Origin: Paragorgia papillata
Lineage: Eukaryota; Cnidaria; Anthozoa; Scleralcyonacea; Coralliidae
Reading direction: 5' to 3'
Length of the DNA: 64,000 bases
Assembly: GCA_035771165.1 (NCBI GenBank)
Contig: JAWNZC010000352.1
Span: 124,001-188,000, forward strand
Below, piece by piece: positions 11,732 through 24,300 of this stretch; within the stretch, counting starts at the first letter, position 1; each line of letters starts with the position of its first letter. The position numbers and the translations under genes are program-made. The notes beneath the pieces were generated by a model. The model was given only the letters and a program-made list of their open reading frames with translations, was not told the DNA's origin and did no database searches.

Positions 11732-14700
11732 TCAAAACATCTGAAGTTCGTCAGGTTTTTTCATGAGCTGCCATGAGCCGTAGTCCTTTGATTTCAAATG
11801 CTTCATCAAGGCAATCTTGGTAATCTGATACTCACGAGCCAAAACTTTTGCGTCGTGATAGTTGAGAGAATCAATACTTTTGAATGGCTTTGTATTTTCT
11901 TTCATTCTCTTAAACTCTCGAAACAATCTGCATTTAGATATCCTAGATGGGTTACCTGTGTCGTCCAAAACACCTGTGCATCCTTCAGTGATCTCAACAC
12001 ACTCCTTGTCAATCACTGCCCAGTTCAGTGATAATGACGCAGTTTTAGTTTTGGTCTCAGTCTCCCTCGCTAAACCCTGATTCTCCAAAAGACCCTGACC
12101 AACTTCTGGATGGTTCACACGGTAAGTCTTGGGTAGATTAGCGGAGAAAACACTCTCGGTCTCTTTCTCCGCTCGGCAACAAACTGCACGGGAAAGATGC
12201 CCGGCATCGTAAGAGGTGCCCACAGATATGGTGGTAAGGTAGATAGGTTCAATAATATGACTAAGTAGAGCACCTTGAAGCCCTAGATAAAGAACTATAT
12301 GCTTAAACCTGATCTACAGTGCGGTCTGCGCAAGCGCCGAAAGTGGTTCTATTTGGAGTGTAAATATGGGAAAGACACTAGATCGGAGTGTCGAAACGTT
12401 GGGTCATGAACTGTAACTTTTTAAGCTGCGTTCAAAAAACTTTTGATGTCTTACATCAATATTAAATTGATCATAAAATACATCAATTGATGTTTTTCAT
12501 AGTTCCCTGGCTAATTTTATTGTTAGCGGAAAGAGCCCCAAGTTTGGGGCGAATCAGTCAGGTTTTGAACTGGTCAAACAAGTTCTAGTTTATGAGCACC
12601 CGCAAGCAGGAAAATAGCAAGTTAGAGTCTGGGTCCAAAATAGTATCTTGGCAACCGTTCACGCATGCTCAAAAAGAAATATCGAGTTTGTTGGCAGAGC
12701 CGACTTTCCCCCGAAGCCTGCGTAGGTCGGAATGGGGCTCTGACTCGCAGGGTAGGTTCGTATTAGCTTTTGTATAAAAACATAAATAAGCCAATATCAT
12801 GTAAACAAACTCGTAACTATGTGCAGTTTGCACTCATATACTTTAAAGGCACAGTATTACAAGGACGCAAACTTGAAAAAAATCGTGAACAAATTTAAGT
12901 CAACATGATTAAGATTATGATGTATATCACACATCTCAAAATCTGGCTAAATAGTTCGGAAGAAAATGCACAAATGACTTACATCTTTAAGTTTTCAGAA
13001 TATAACTTTTCACAAATATAACTTTTCCCTGCGCACAAATATAACTTTTCCCTGCGCACAAATATAACTTTTGTCTCGCACAAAACTATTTAGCAGTAAT
13101 TTTATATCTGACGCTGCGTTTTCAAAAAATCATTTTCTCATAATTATGAAGTGATTTTGCGGTGAGATTTCGAAAAAAATATATAAATTCAGGTCTTACC
13201 TAGCACATTCCAGCGTAGAATCTTATCACTGCATGACGCTGTACGCAATCGCTGACCACCAGTAACGCCGTCCACGGTAAGACTCGAGTTGTCGGTACCA
13301 ATAATAGGAATAGTTCCTTCCCCTTTTTCAATCTTTGCACGAAGAAGACCTTGACCTTTTGAAGTTATTGTAGGTTTGTGATTCAAACGATTATTGGACT
13401 CGCCATTTGGAAAATCACTAAATGGGCGAAGAATTATAATTGGACACAAACGGTCGTAAACCAAAGACGGTAGAAAATAGAACTATTCATATCAGAGAGT
13501 GTAAAAAGTAGAGTGCTACGCAGGCAGAGTTTTGGATAGAGCAAAGTGAAAAGATGGTAAAAACTGAAGCACGGATGGCGTTATGGGTTACCGTCTGGGA
13601 ACAACCCCGTTCTCGAGCTTGGGGCTCATGTGAGTAGAGTTTAGTTAATCTCTCCTGTGCTCCGAGGGTTTTTCGCCGGGTTCTCCGGTTTTCCTCCCTC
13701 CGTAAAATCAACACATAGGGCTTATCTGGGATCCGTGGTCTGAACTGTGTCGTATGGCGGCTGCTTAAAGCGCCTTTGGTATGCCTAGACACGACCACAT
13801 TGAAAAATCCTTATGAGTAATTTGATTGTAAAGATACACGTTTGATGTATTCTAATTAAAGACCTTTAATTAACTGCTACATGAGAATAGTTTTGATAAC
13901 GAAATACTGTCGTTTCGAGGGGAGCCCTAAATCAGAGTAAAATGTGATGAAGGGCTCCGCTCAACTCAATTATGGTTGCGTCGCAGAGTTGTATAGGCTC
14001 GACTTCCAACCGTCTCCCGGGCCCCGGTATACATACCTCCCCCGAAAGAGACGGCTGGACGCGTGAGCCACAAAGCGTGTCTGTGACGTTTTGCATAAAG
14101 TAATTTCATGATATCAAAAACCATAGAAGCTGATTGAAATATAAGTGATTTCCCTAATCTTGTAGCTTGAATGACGAGAACATCTTGGCTATTAACCAAT
14201 TTCTTTAGAGCTTCCCGTTATAAATCTTTTAGACAATCAATCTTAAACGTTTCTAAAATGTCATCGCATGCCTCACTCATCAGCACCCTATTGATCGCCA
14301 ATTCGCCATTTTGAACTTACGGGGTAAATTCATGCAGTTTTCCCAATAATATATGCCTGCTGAAAATGTGCAGGCACGTTTGTGATTGGTGTAAATTGAC
14401 AATGGACAAGCTCACGAGTCCAGCCGTGATTTCGGGGGAGGTAAGTACCGGGACCCAAGATACGGCTGGAAATCGAGCCTAAAAGCTGTATCGCAGGAAT
14501 ATACTTATTATTATTATATGGCTTGGCTTGTTTTCGGGTCATTACGCCAAAACGGCGCACGCTGATTGGTTGCTGAGAGGTCCGGAAAAAGCCGTAATGC
14601 CCTCTCGGCACTTTGAGAGGGCATTACGTCCTTTATAATGACCTGCAAGTTTTGGCGGGAAAATTACTGAGTTGATTTGAATGAAAATAAAAGCGAATTA

Positions 14701-17700
14701 GATATATTCGTTGGAAAATTTTGAACAATAATACTGAAACATTAGTGTTTCTTTAAAATTATAAAAACTTCTTATTTAAAAGCGCGAAAAATAAAAGCCT
14801 AACAGGTGTAAACATGAAGTGAAACGAACAAGCTCAAAAGTAAGAACAGGGACACCTGATCAAGACAAACGTAGAACTAAAAACAGATAAGAAAACAAAC
14901 CAAAAGCCATATAATAAAAAGCTTATTAACCTCGTTTTCTCGGTCTGTACGGGAAAGTATTTGCCCTCGGTTTCTCTCGCACAAACCTCGCTCCTTCGTC
15001 GCTCGGTCTGTACGAAAACCTCAGGCAAATACTTTCCCGTACAGACCTCGAACTCGGTTAATAAGCCTTTAATAATGTACTACACATCGACTTACTTCAT
15101 TGGCGTCGACGGTTTGTTGCAAAAAACTCTTGCATCGCCACATGGTGCGGTACTGATGTATAAATGAAACTGAACGCTCTTCTTTACACGGACTTTCTCA
15201 TCTGCAATTCGTCGTTGAAAAATGCAACTGGTGCTCTCAGGATTAGCATAAAAAATCTCCAATTGATGATACAAATAACGAAGAAAACCTCTCCTGACAA
15301 TGATTTCTGCATGAGAGTCGTTGATTCTACTGCCGTCCATGACTAGATTATCACCAGTTATACATCTAAATAATAAAACAAAATAGTAGCCTAGTTTCTA
15401 GGCCTTTCCTTTCCGCCATGAGCTTGCCCGCGTAGTCGGTTTGGGTTTTGGGGAAGACTGGGGAGAGGCTGGAAACGAGAAGGGCTAGCAAAATTCGCAA
15501 AAAGGTCCTGCCTAGAATCGTTCTGGCCCTTCGAGTGTTCCTGGGATCTAGCGTAAATCTACCGTAAACAACACTGAGCGACATGAGCGACAGTATATTA
15601 TATAAAAAGCATAAGGATGTCTGTGAATATTTTACCAAAGATCTTTTACCAAAGAACTGTATATCTTTCAACTTTTGGCGGTTGCAGAAGGAAAGCTAGT
15701 GATAAGAAAGCTAGGCTAGTGAAACTTCGTCGATCCGAGGTGAGCAGGCTTGTATTATTTTAAGCAGATGGAAATAGTAAATGTCGGGAAACACTTAGGA
15801 CATCATAACATCACAATTCTTCCTCAATAAACAACCAAGCTGTAGTAAAGTGAACGTGTTTACAAATTTTGCTAGGCCTTCCCCAGCGGGTCCGTTCTGA
15901 TCACTTCCGAAACGCGTTAACCGAGGAAGGCCTAGAAACTAGACTAGCTTAAGACAAGAATTTAGTATTGGTCGTTAATGACGTCATATTCACTAACCTG
16001 TTTCCAGTCCCCAAACTCACGACCTGACCTTCATCTTCTTCTCGCATCTTCAAAATAATGGCTGCAATAATTTTATGAGAACTCGCTAGTTTCCACTCCT
16101 CTGGAACAAGACTCTCTAATTCATAATAACAGGTCCAACTTAACGCAGCCAAGCTGTAAAACGAGTCAACAAATAATAATAACATAAGGCAACTGTCATT
16201 AATTCTAGCTAGGAAATATTCTAGCTAATAATTTTCTATGTCACTCATTTTCGGTGAAAGCGCTCAAAAGCCCCCAGAACGTTTTGACACCTACCACTCC
16301 GAATCTCCTAGCTTATTTGGCATTATTGTGCAGCTTATAAAATAAACAAATTTCGACATAGAAAAAGACCTCCTCTTAATACTAAATATTCAATTTTACC
16401 TGTCAAACACTGATTCGGTCTTGGCCTGTGCAACTTGTGGAGTATTTCCTCGTTTAATCTCTTTTAAAGCCAGTTGAGCCGCACTTTTCCTGCAACTTTT
16501 TATGTTTCTGCCCTTTGAAGAACCATACTGTGTGTCCCCAATCTTATAAGCAAACCTATATTCTGGTAAATGAGGCTGAGTTTGCACTTTTGGCGATAAG
16601 TCAACAGGTTCAGGGTCAGGAAAGTGGTTAGCTTGACAGAACTCGTGTAATAACGACACAGGGTTTTTACCATCTTCAGAAAAGTTGCCAGTGGAATTCT
16701 CGGGCTTTTCTAAAAGATATAGTGACCGTATATTAACAGAAAGTGTGGACGGCAGTTGTAATTCCAGTAGTAAATTTGAATATTCTTTTATGTACATCCA
16801 ATCTCGTTCCCAGAGCCCACGTTCCCCCCACCCGGGAAACGAGAGACTCTGGGATAATCCGTTTCAAATCACTGGATTCTTGTTATTCCGGTTGAGGTAC
16901 GCATGCGTAAATATCCGAGCGGAATCTGGATAGTATGTTCTCCTTGTTTGACTTTTCCCCAAACAAGTCAATGGGGTTGCTGGTGAAGCGCGAATTACAG
17001 CATCTACACACACACCGCGAAGATATCGATCGCGGCAACGTCTTCACTGGCGTCTTGTCGTCCGACATCTTTGTTATTTTGGTTTTATTAATTCTACTTC
17101 CGGTCACTTCAGACCAACTCGTGCTCACTATTCAGCCAATAACGTAATGATTTTCCCGGATGGGGAACGTGGGCTCTGAGAACGAGATTGATGTACATCT
17201 TAATAAGCCTTTCTGGCCTCGTTTGTGTGTCTGTAATTCAAAAGAATCTTCGCTTCATAACGAGGCCAGAAAGGTTCATTTAGATGCACATAAAAGAATA
17301 CTGTATTTAAAGCGGTAGCCATTATAAAAGTGGTCTATTAACCGTGGTTCCTGTAATTGTTACATTACCTTCCATTGGAGATCCCACCAGTTTATTTAAA
17401 GCCATTCGAGCAACTTTCTTTTTTACGCTTTTTTTTGAATGACACTGAGCAGGTCCAAATTTTTTGCCACCAATATAAAGTTCACAGCAAAATGTTCGAC
17501 AATGGTCTGGACCTGTGTGAGGCAGTTGTCTGAATTCTATCTAAAGATTAAAATAGCCACGAGGTTCTCAGATTAGATATTGCTGCGAATGGTTGCATGT
17601 CCCTCAGTCTATGACCGCTGTAAACAACAGAACTTTCCGCTTGTTTGTGAATATTAAATTTAAAAATCAATATCATCATCGACTATCACCGCCACCACTA

Positions 17701-20700
17701 CCATCATCATCATCATCACCATCATCACCATCATCACCATCACCACCATCACTACCACTATCACCATCACCATCACCTGTTCCTTTGTATATGTATTGCT
17801 GCTTACCTACTTCAAACGAGGCTTACCTTTAACATGTTCTGTTGACCATATTCGTTAACAACGGAAACAGGGTCGCGTAAATCAGTCTGGGAGCTATCTG
17901 ATGACTTCTGAGCAGATGATCTTCCAAAAGACACTAAAAGAAGGATAGTTTGGTACTTTGGTGCGATAGTTTTGTGTTTATGTTAACATATATCACCACA
18001 AGCAACAGTACGCTATTGAATAAAAACTTAATAAGACACTGAAATAATAATGACACCTTGTTCTGACAGATCGGAATCCAAACCATCTGAAGGAAATGAC
18101 TGGTCTTTATCCAACACAACGCGTGGAGCTGAGGTTCTAGTGCTAGTAGGACCACTAGATATACTTGTGTTGCCAAATAAGTGACTGAAAACTGTAGATC
18201 TTGTTGGTGATGATCGGAATCGACTAAGCACGCTGTATCTTTCTTTCCGTCTCCAAACTCCCTCGGCTGAAAAAACGTTTTCCGTATTCAATTATCAACA
18301 AATAAATTCCCAACGCAGTCAGGTGAAGAATCAGACAAAATTTAACGTTACATATAGAGTTTAAATTGGCCATCGCCTGCATTAGCTTTTGTAGTTATAA
18401 TTTGTAAAATTAACGCGAAGACCCCCTCATTATACAAGCCTTGTGATTTCTTGAGGCTTGCATGATCGCTATCACCATTATTTTATCTAATTTTTGTATA
18501 TTTACTTCTTGTGACAAACGTATTAAATAATACTACAAAATACATAAAATGTGAAACTTCTTTATTGGCTATTCGTGGGTCATCACATACCTATACTAAG
18601 AAGACTTCCGATTGGCTTAGATAACCTAACCCAACACCTTCCTCTAACCCTAATCAGTAAGGAGCATGGGCATGAATTGATAATTGACAATGTGATTCAG
18701 AAAACGCGTTCATATTAGGTAGGTCTTTACTTTTTGTCCCAGTCCTTTTCTCTGGCAAAGCTGGATGCCAAATCAGATAAGGCACGTATACGGATGTACC
18801 ATGAGGCATCACTCGAAATGACGTAACTACTTCATACACATAGTGTACTTAAATGACTAAAGATTTCATACTGACAGAAAGTTGCTTATAATCACCGAAT
18901 CTTATTCTCTTGAATGTCAAAGGTAAGGTTATTAAGCCTATATTTTCACAGGTTATACATTACCTGATAGAAATCACTTATTTAACTTTTACGGCATACA
19001 ATATTCGATCTCGTGAATAAAAAGTCTTATGTCTCTTATAATTACTCTTTACATGACACATCCATCTTTAGTATAATATTATACATATATGCATTATCAA
19101 CTGATATTCAAGTAAGAATCAAACTACTAAAGCGTTTTAATAGAAGAACAACTGCAGACATACTGTATGTATCATTTCTGTGTAGTTTCACTTTCATTTA
19201 TAATTATATTGTGCTTCTAATTAATATACTTGTGGCCTGGATCTTTCTTCTTTGGCTATTAAAGTTAAGAATATGTTTTAAGTGAACCCTATTTGCTCTT
19301 GAGTGATAAATATATCATGTAGTTTAAAGACAAGCTAAAGTGTATAAATACATTCTACAATAAAACGAAAACGGAAGTGTAATGAAACGAAAGCGGAGGT
19401 GCTTATAATAAAAGAAAAGCGAAATGTCATAAACGAAAGCGGAAGTGCAATAACACAAAAACGGAAGTAAAATAAACCAAAGCGGAAGCGCAATAAAACA
19501 AAAACGGAAGTAAAATAAAACAAAAGCGGAAGTTGAATACAATTATACAGCTAGTGGATTTAGACATCCCACTCTCTATATGGAGATGTATATGAATACA
19601 AGATAGAGTATGTATATGAATAATTTAAGCATGCTTTCTCATAATTTACAGTTGTGTACATGTATTGATTGTAAACTATTAATTTATACTGTAGTTGTGT
19701 GTTACAAAGTAATACTACATGCAATGCCTTACTACAATAACATTATTTGAACTACACTTTTAGGTTGTGAAAAAGACCTTCAACAGACAAAATTCCTTGA
19801 TTAATAATATTACAAAGATTTCCTTGACTGAATGGTGGCTGTGCTGTTATGGGGGACATACCATAGAGATCATATAAATACTAGAGGGGGCATTGGTGGG
19901 AAAATTTGGTAACCACATGGCAGCCACCATTACCTATGATATTTCAGTCAATTGGTTGGCAAATGTACTAGATCCAGTCCTTTGCCAACCAATGCGCCTA
20001 ATGTTTGCCTCCAAAAAAATCCAAGATGGCAGCATTAAATTGGTTACCCGCGGTTGACTGAAATTAAGATAGGATGCCCCCTCTAGTATTTATATGATCT
20101 CTATGGGACATACTGTACCAGATGTAGCTGTGTCTTGATTTAAGCTCAGTCCCATTCCCTCAGCCTTCTCCGACCTTGACCGTGTATCTCAGTTGGTACA
20201 ACCTCGGACTAGTAAACCGAAGGTTGCAGGTTCGAATCCCAGCTGTGGTTAAGTAACTTTTTTGCTTGCGTGGTATGGTTTAATTCACTCAGAGAACAAC
20301 CTTAATCTTCATTCATCACCCAAGTGTCAATTTCCACATCAACTAACTTGATGAAATGAGTATGTTTTGAAATTTAGTATTTAAACCCCATTCCCTCGAC
20401 CTTCTCCAGCATTGACTGTGTAGCTCAGTTGGTAGAGCCTCGATCCTCGGAGTAGTAAACCAAAGGTCATGGGTTCAAATGCCAGCCATGATCAAGTAAC
20501 TTTGCTCCTTGCCCTGGCCCCAGTATATATATATACGCACTTCACGCTATCTGAATGTACTTCACCGATGCTGTCACACATGCGGTTGTCACTGACGATC
20601 GCATGTGTATAAGTAATTGATGAAATTCATTCAGATTGTTCCAAGCTACACTGATGAGCTGTAGTACAGTGAAACACCATGTCTGTAGATTGAACTATAT

Positions 20701-21358
20701 ATATATATATATATATTATGTGTAAAAAATCAATTAAATTATTAATTATTGAAAAAAGCAATTAAATTGTTCTCTCACATTTTCTATGAAATAATATTTG
20801 ATCTAATTGTCAAATATAGTTTAGTTTACATGTACAGTAAGTTTAAAAATATTTTATACAATATAATTTGTAAATAAATCAAAAGCTAATATTCCGAATA
20901 ACGTGTACATAAACAAATTTCAAAATAACTTTTGCTTTGTTTATACTGATGAAATAATTGGAAAAGGATAATTTGTAAACAATTGGTTTATTATAGGAAA
21001 TGTTTACATACATATACCATGCAAGCATTTGTAATAATACTATGTAATAATACAACAGAAAATGTAATATTACAAACCATTAGGTAACTCACAAATTTAG
21101 CTCTATATAAACACAGATATAAATCCAATATACTGCACCTTTCAAGACATTCACAGCTAACTTTGCGGCCTCCTCTTCTGCGTTCTTTATACGACTTGCT
21201 TTTCCTTCGGGAAAAACACGCTCACCAATCATTAGATATGATATAAACCTAGGAGCGTGAGCTGCAGTTCCAGCTTGTTTATGTGTAACATACTTCAATC
21301 TTTCCGAAATAAAATCACAATGTTCTTTGACAGCAACGCGAGCGTTGGGCGCAGCCAT
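11732..21358 (-). CDS. ADAR: ADAR-type dsRNA adenosine deaminase with three dsRBDs, nine coding exons
   Basis: Exons in transcript order: 21358-21139, 18266-18057, 17933-17827, 17540-17369, 16709-16400, 16153-15998, 15365-15096, 13417-13200, 12282-11732. They join in phase to 737 residues. Domains: dsRBD1 about 10-72 ([20 protein letters not shown]), dsRBD2 about 165-232 split over exons 3 and 4 ([25 protein letters not shown]), dsRBD3 about 252-322 ([15 protein letters not shown]), and the adenosine deaminase domain from about 345. The zinc site is intact: H410-A-E412, C467 (PCGD) and C544 (SCSDKI). The C-terminus has the family motif YGSW. ADARs convert A to I in duplex RNA, mainly in the nucleus. 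Three dsRBDs recall vertebrate ADAR1, but I see no Z-DNA-binding domain; an upstream exon cannot be excluded. The ATG at 21358 was chosen because the dsRBD begins soon after; upstream in-frame ATGs exist at 21373 and 21427. The donors GTGTCA (exon 2) and GTGCAG (exon 1) are weak, but phase and domain continuity support them. Confidence 0.92.
13571..13835 (+). mobile_element. 5S rRNA-derived SINE, 5'-truncated
   Basis: The end of a 5S-like segment (GGGTTACCGTCTGGGAACAAC) is followed by the same body as the copy at 50389-50738: CGTTCTCGAGCTTG, CTCATGTGAGTAGAGTTTAG, TTTTTCGCCGGGTTCTCCGG. It lies in ADAR intron 7. Any translation across it is an artefact. Confidence 0.8.
13895..13960. repeat. Foldback fragment with degenerate hammerhead-like cores
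   Basis: The minus strand contains CTGATTTAGGGCTCC followed by CTCGAAACGACAG, and the plus strand has GATGAAGGGCTCCGCTCAA at about 13945-13963. Both are damaged versions of the CUGAUGA / GAAACGUC motif seen near 51289. The left flank carries GTTTTGATAACGAAATACTG, also shared with that family. Confidence 0.45.
13990..14490. mobile_element. Inverted-repeat element that carries a helicase fragment
   Basis: GGCTCGACTTCCAACCGTC at about 13997-14015 is mirrored by GGCTGGAAATCGAGCC at about 14464-14479, and the inner parts (CCGGTATACATACCTCCCCC; GGGGGAGGTAAGTACCGGG) are inverted copies too. The interior includes the RecQ-like relic. Ends and target duplication could not be fixed. It lies in ADAR intron 7. 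Confidence 0.6.
14106..14280 (-). pseudogene. RecQ/DEAD-type helicase N-terminal fragment (relic)
   Basis: On the minus strand, from the ATG at 14280, one reads [20 protein letters not shown], a stop, then [19 protein letters not shown] and GKSLIFQS. This is the start of a RecQ-like helicase: the helix and Q-motif region followed by the Walker A loop, where GKS is kept but the usual TG..GKS reads TRLGKS. One internal stop and the loss of the rest make it non-functional. It lies between inverted repeats, so it looks like a captured exon fragment. Confidence 0.6.
14594..14627. repeat. Short perfect hairpin
   Basis: GTAATGCCCTCTC and GAGAGGGCATTAC form a 13-bp stem around an 8-base loop. It sits in ADAR intron 7; its role is unknown and it may be part of a degraded transposon. 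Confidence 0.7.
14921..15065. mobile_element. Inverted-repeat MITE near the ADAR exon 7 donor
   Basis: The ends are GCTTATTAACCTCG and CTCGGTTAATAAGC. Inner arms are also inverted: GGTCTGTACGGGAAAGTATT and its mirror at about 15025-15049. It begins 30 bases downstream of the ADAR exon 7 splice donor (exon end 15096 on the minus strand). No clear target duplication. Confidence 0.65.
16799..17190. mobile_element. MITE with 9-bp target duplication
   Basis: The ends CAATCTCGTTCCCAGAGCCC and its near mirror (GGGCTCTGAGAACGAGATTG) are terminal inverted repeats. ATGTACATC flanks the element directly at 16790-16798 and 17191-17199. Terminal CAA(C/T)CTCG(T) and CCCAG are shared with the MITE at 44206-44586. 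A 9-10 bp duplication fits Mutator-like elements (inference). It lies in ADAR intron 4, about 90 bases upstream of the exon 5 acceptor. Confidence 0.85.
17191..17290. repeat. Inverted repeat used as MITE landing site
   Basis: CCTTTCTGGCCTCGTT (17208-17223) and AACGAGGCCAGAAAGG (17257-17272) are exact mirrors. The arms extend outward as a weaker match (ATGTACATC to GATGCACAT), so the 9-bp target duplication of the neighbouring MITE belongs to an older palindrome. Confidence 0.65.
17690..17785. repeat. CAT/CAC trinucleotide microsatellite
   Basis: Interrupted ATC/ACC units within ADAR intron 3, about 40 bases downstream of the exon 3 donor on the minus strand. Confidence 0.85.
19360..19540. 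repeat. Degenerate 18-21 bp minisatellite
   Basis: Eight or so units of the type AATAAAACAAAAACGGAAGT with variations (ACGAAAGCGGAAG) in ADAR intron 1. The overlapping Phe/Leu-rich minus-strand frames are artefacts. Confidence 0.75.
19862..20105. mobile_element. hAT-like MITE with 8-bp target duplication
   Basis: The left end CATAGAGATCATATAAATAC and the right end are perfect inverted repeats over 32 bp. GGACATAC flanks it at 19854-19861 and 20106-20113. An 8-bp duplication is the hallmark of hAT transposons. The interior codes for nothing, so it is non-autonomous. It lies in ADAR intron 1. Confidence 0.9.
20150..20510 (+). mobile_element. Two tandem copies of a second tRNA-derived SINE
   Basis: Both units contain CCATTCCCTC, then a tRNA-like head with an A box (TCAGTTGGTA) and a B box (GGTTCGAATCC at about 20229; GGGTTCAAATGCC at about 20470), then AAGTAACTTT. 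The ends of the head do not pair as an acceptor stem, so these are not functional tRNAs. The units are about 235-240 bp apart. Confidence 0.7.
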
Positions 21359-24300
21359 ATTGGGAAGTTGCATATTCCAGGCTTCCAGCCCGCCGACCAG
21401 CCCGCCCGCCCGTGCACGTTCCCCCATCGGATCAAATACTAAAGACCGATTCGGACAGGAAAGAGTTAGAGAGATAGTTTATAACTCATTCCTATCCGAG
21501 GGCTTCCCCAGAGGTGAATAAAATACCAAAGACCAATTCGGACAGGAAAGAGTTAAGGCTGATTTCCATTACGTCCGCTTTGCCCGCGCGGGTGCATGGA
21601 GCGAGCTTTGAAAGTTGGAAATATTTCAACTCCCACAACGGTGGCTTAAGATATCCGCACCAGCTCCAGTTATGTTAGTAGGAGTGTGTGTGTGTGTGGA
21701 GGGGGCGGGGGTATAGACAACACTCATTATAGATCAGTGTTTTTATACCAGGAATTATCAAGGTAGAGTCACTCAGTATTTTCTGAGCAGATTATCTGCG
21801 CATGTAAACAGAATGGGACAGGTTAGCAAACTTCGAAGGGGGATAAATTTACGTAATCTGATTGGCCTGTGAATTGCGAAGTATCCTTCGCTTTAATTCT
21901 CACCTCCGACGGCAGTCAGTTTTGCATTTTTCACTGAAGCAGAAAATTTATAGTTTAGTTGATTCAATTTATAGTTTAGTTAAGTCAACGAAATTGAGTA
22001 GAAGTGTCCAGCCACAGGTATGTTTCATTCAACTTTGCTAGTACGCAATTTGCAAGTTGCCAGTGTCTCTGTCTTGCATGAAAATATTATACCGAAAAAA
22101 TGTAGGATCGCCCTGAGGATGTTTACCGCCTTTCAATTGTTCCCACGCTCACAAAATTATCATTCTTTTGACTTTACTGTGCACCAAAGGTAGACCCGAC
22201 AGCGGAAACTCATTAAGCTGAGATGCCAGCAAAAAGACAAAGGAACGGCGGATGTTATTGCCATATTATCACCATCAGTAGCGAAATGTTTGCTAAGTGG
22301 CTTGGAGAACTTCAAATACTGATTAATAGATATCCCGCTTTTGTTCAAGAAACACAAAAACATTTTTTAATTGTTACTGGCACATAACAATATATATTAC
22401 AATCATACAATTTATTAAAGTGCTCTCGAGTCTAGACTATAGTTTCTTAATTGAACTATTATTTTTTGTAACGTTTCTTCATCATTTATCATTCTTGTAG
22501 CTTCAGTTTACGTTCATTCTTGTTGATTTTCACATTTTCATTGTCGAAAGGTCATATAACACCTGCCTCGAGCACATCAGTCCAGTCCCGATTACCCGGC
22601 TTTAACAGGTAATTGTATCATTACTGATATATTTTACTCTGACTAACGCCAGACAATTTTACTTGTCAACTTGAGACCTCTTTCAGAAACTTGCCTGTTT
22701 AAAGGGTTAACACTTTGAGTCATGGACCTCTCCTTGTGCTGAATAAAATCATCTGGCGTTAGCCAGAATAAATTAACCTTAAAGACTCGTCGTCAGGCTT
22801 CAAAGTCTTAATAAAAATTTATTTCAAAAGCAAAGAAAAAACGTAATATTTACTGAGCATGCCACGCGTGACTAGGTAGAACAAGAATACTTCACAGTTG
22901 GATATTGCTGAAGCTCAGTAATACCTTGAACAAAAAGTACAAAACATGAACGTGCTCAAACTCGCGCTTTTGAGTGTCTAAGATGGTAAAAGCTATCAAA
23001 AGAGACCCGCGTGACACCAACGTTTTAAAGAAAACCCCAATTATAGTTTTCTAAACATTCTACATAACAATAGGTCGAAAATACCGCGCCACACAATAGA
23101 TAACTTGTGATAAATCCCTTTTAATCAAACACCAAATTTGAAAACCCCTATTGCGCGCATGATTTTGCCACATTAACGTTGTCTGTTCGAGTCGAAGATT
23201 GGGAAGAGCAAACGTTCCTCTTTTGGAAGGTATCTCGTATTTTGTATATCGAATTAAAGCGGTTCATCCAAGTTTTGATTTCTAGAAAACAATTCAAGTG
23301 GGACATAAAACCAAATCAAGGTGAGTGATAGATGAATTCAATTTCTTTAGAGGCTGTTTACGCCAAGATATGTATATTAACTCATAATTCCTGTTGTCCG
23401 AGGGCTTCCTCAGAGGTGAATAAAATCGTCTGGTATAACGTTAACCCTCTAAAAGGGTTACGTATGATACGTATATATCTGTCAAATTAAGGGCCGATTA
23501 ATTGCTGGCGAGCTGGCCCAGTTAATCGGGCTAATTTGTTTGCTTAAAATTGTCCTGTGGTTTTGAAACTTGCATAAACCAAATTTGGAAAGAAGAATTA
23601 GTTTAGTTTAGAGATATTCAAACTAATCTTAACATTAATAACATTAAATCTCCTCTTGCGACCGAGAAAAGAATTGCGTGACGCGAGTTGGCTCATGTAA
23701 ATAGCTTCTTAGAAAGACTATTCTATAGCTTGCCTATTATTTTTCGCGTTTCGTCTTCATGTGTACTATACAAGGCTCATCCTAATTAGGGTTACCGTCG
23801 GTAGCTCGCTGGATGGATACTCTGGCTGTAAGGCAACATTCGCAGGTACGTTTTGGGTTTATGTTTACAGTTAGAATTGGGGATGACAATTAATATGTTT
23901 GAGATTAAAATCGATTGGCTATGCAATCAAGGACAAGGTAGGAGGTAACCCAGACAAACAGGCACCAAACAGGCTACCAGCAGGCAGGTTGCATGACGCA
24001 GGCTACCAGCAGGCAGGTTGCATGACGCAGGCTACCAGCAGGCAGGTTGCATGATGCAGGCTACCAGCAGGCAGGTTGCATGACGCAGGCTACCAGCAGG
24101 CAGGTTGCATGACGCAGGCTAGCAATGAGTAGATTATACTTTCTTTTATACCGCTTGCAATATAGAAGAATGGTTGGTTTATGGCCAACACTAAAACTAT
24201 TACTTTTAGAGTTATCCTGGCGACAAACAGATAAATAAACAAGCCGACAAACAGCGGTAAAGACATAAATTCCTGATAGAGGGAATTAACCAATTAGATG

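Noticed and set aside
15092..15365. Separate small gene starting at the internal ATG of the HAE-containing frame
   Set aside because: It is ADAR exon 7; extending upstream to the TTTAG acceptor recovers the conserved [12 protein letters not shown] sequence in phase with exon 6.
23970..24114. CRISPR-like array
   Set aside because: The 29-bp units are contiguous with no unique spacers and lie in a eukaryotic intergenic region; it is a minisatellite.
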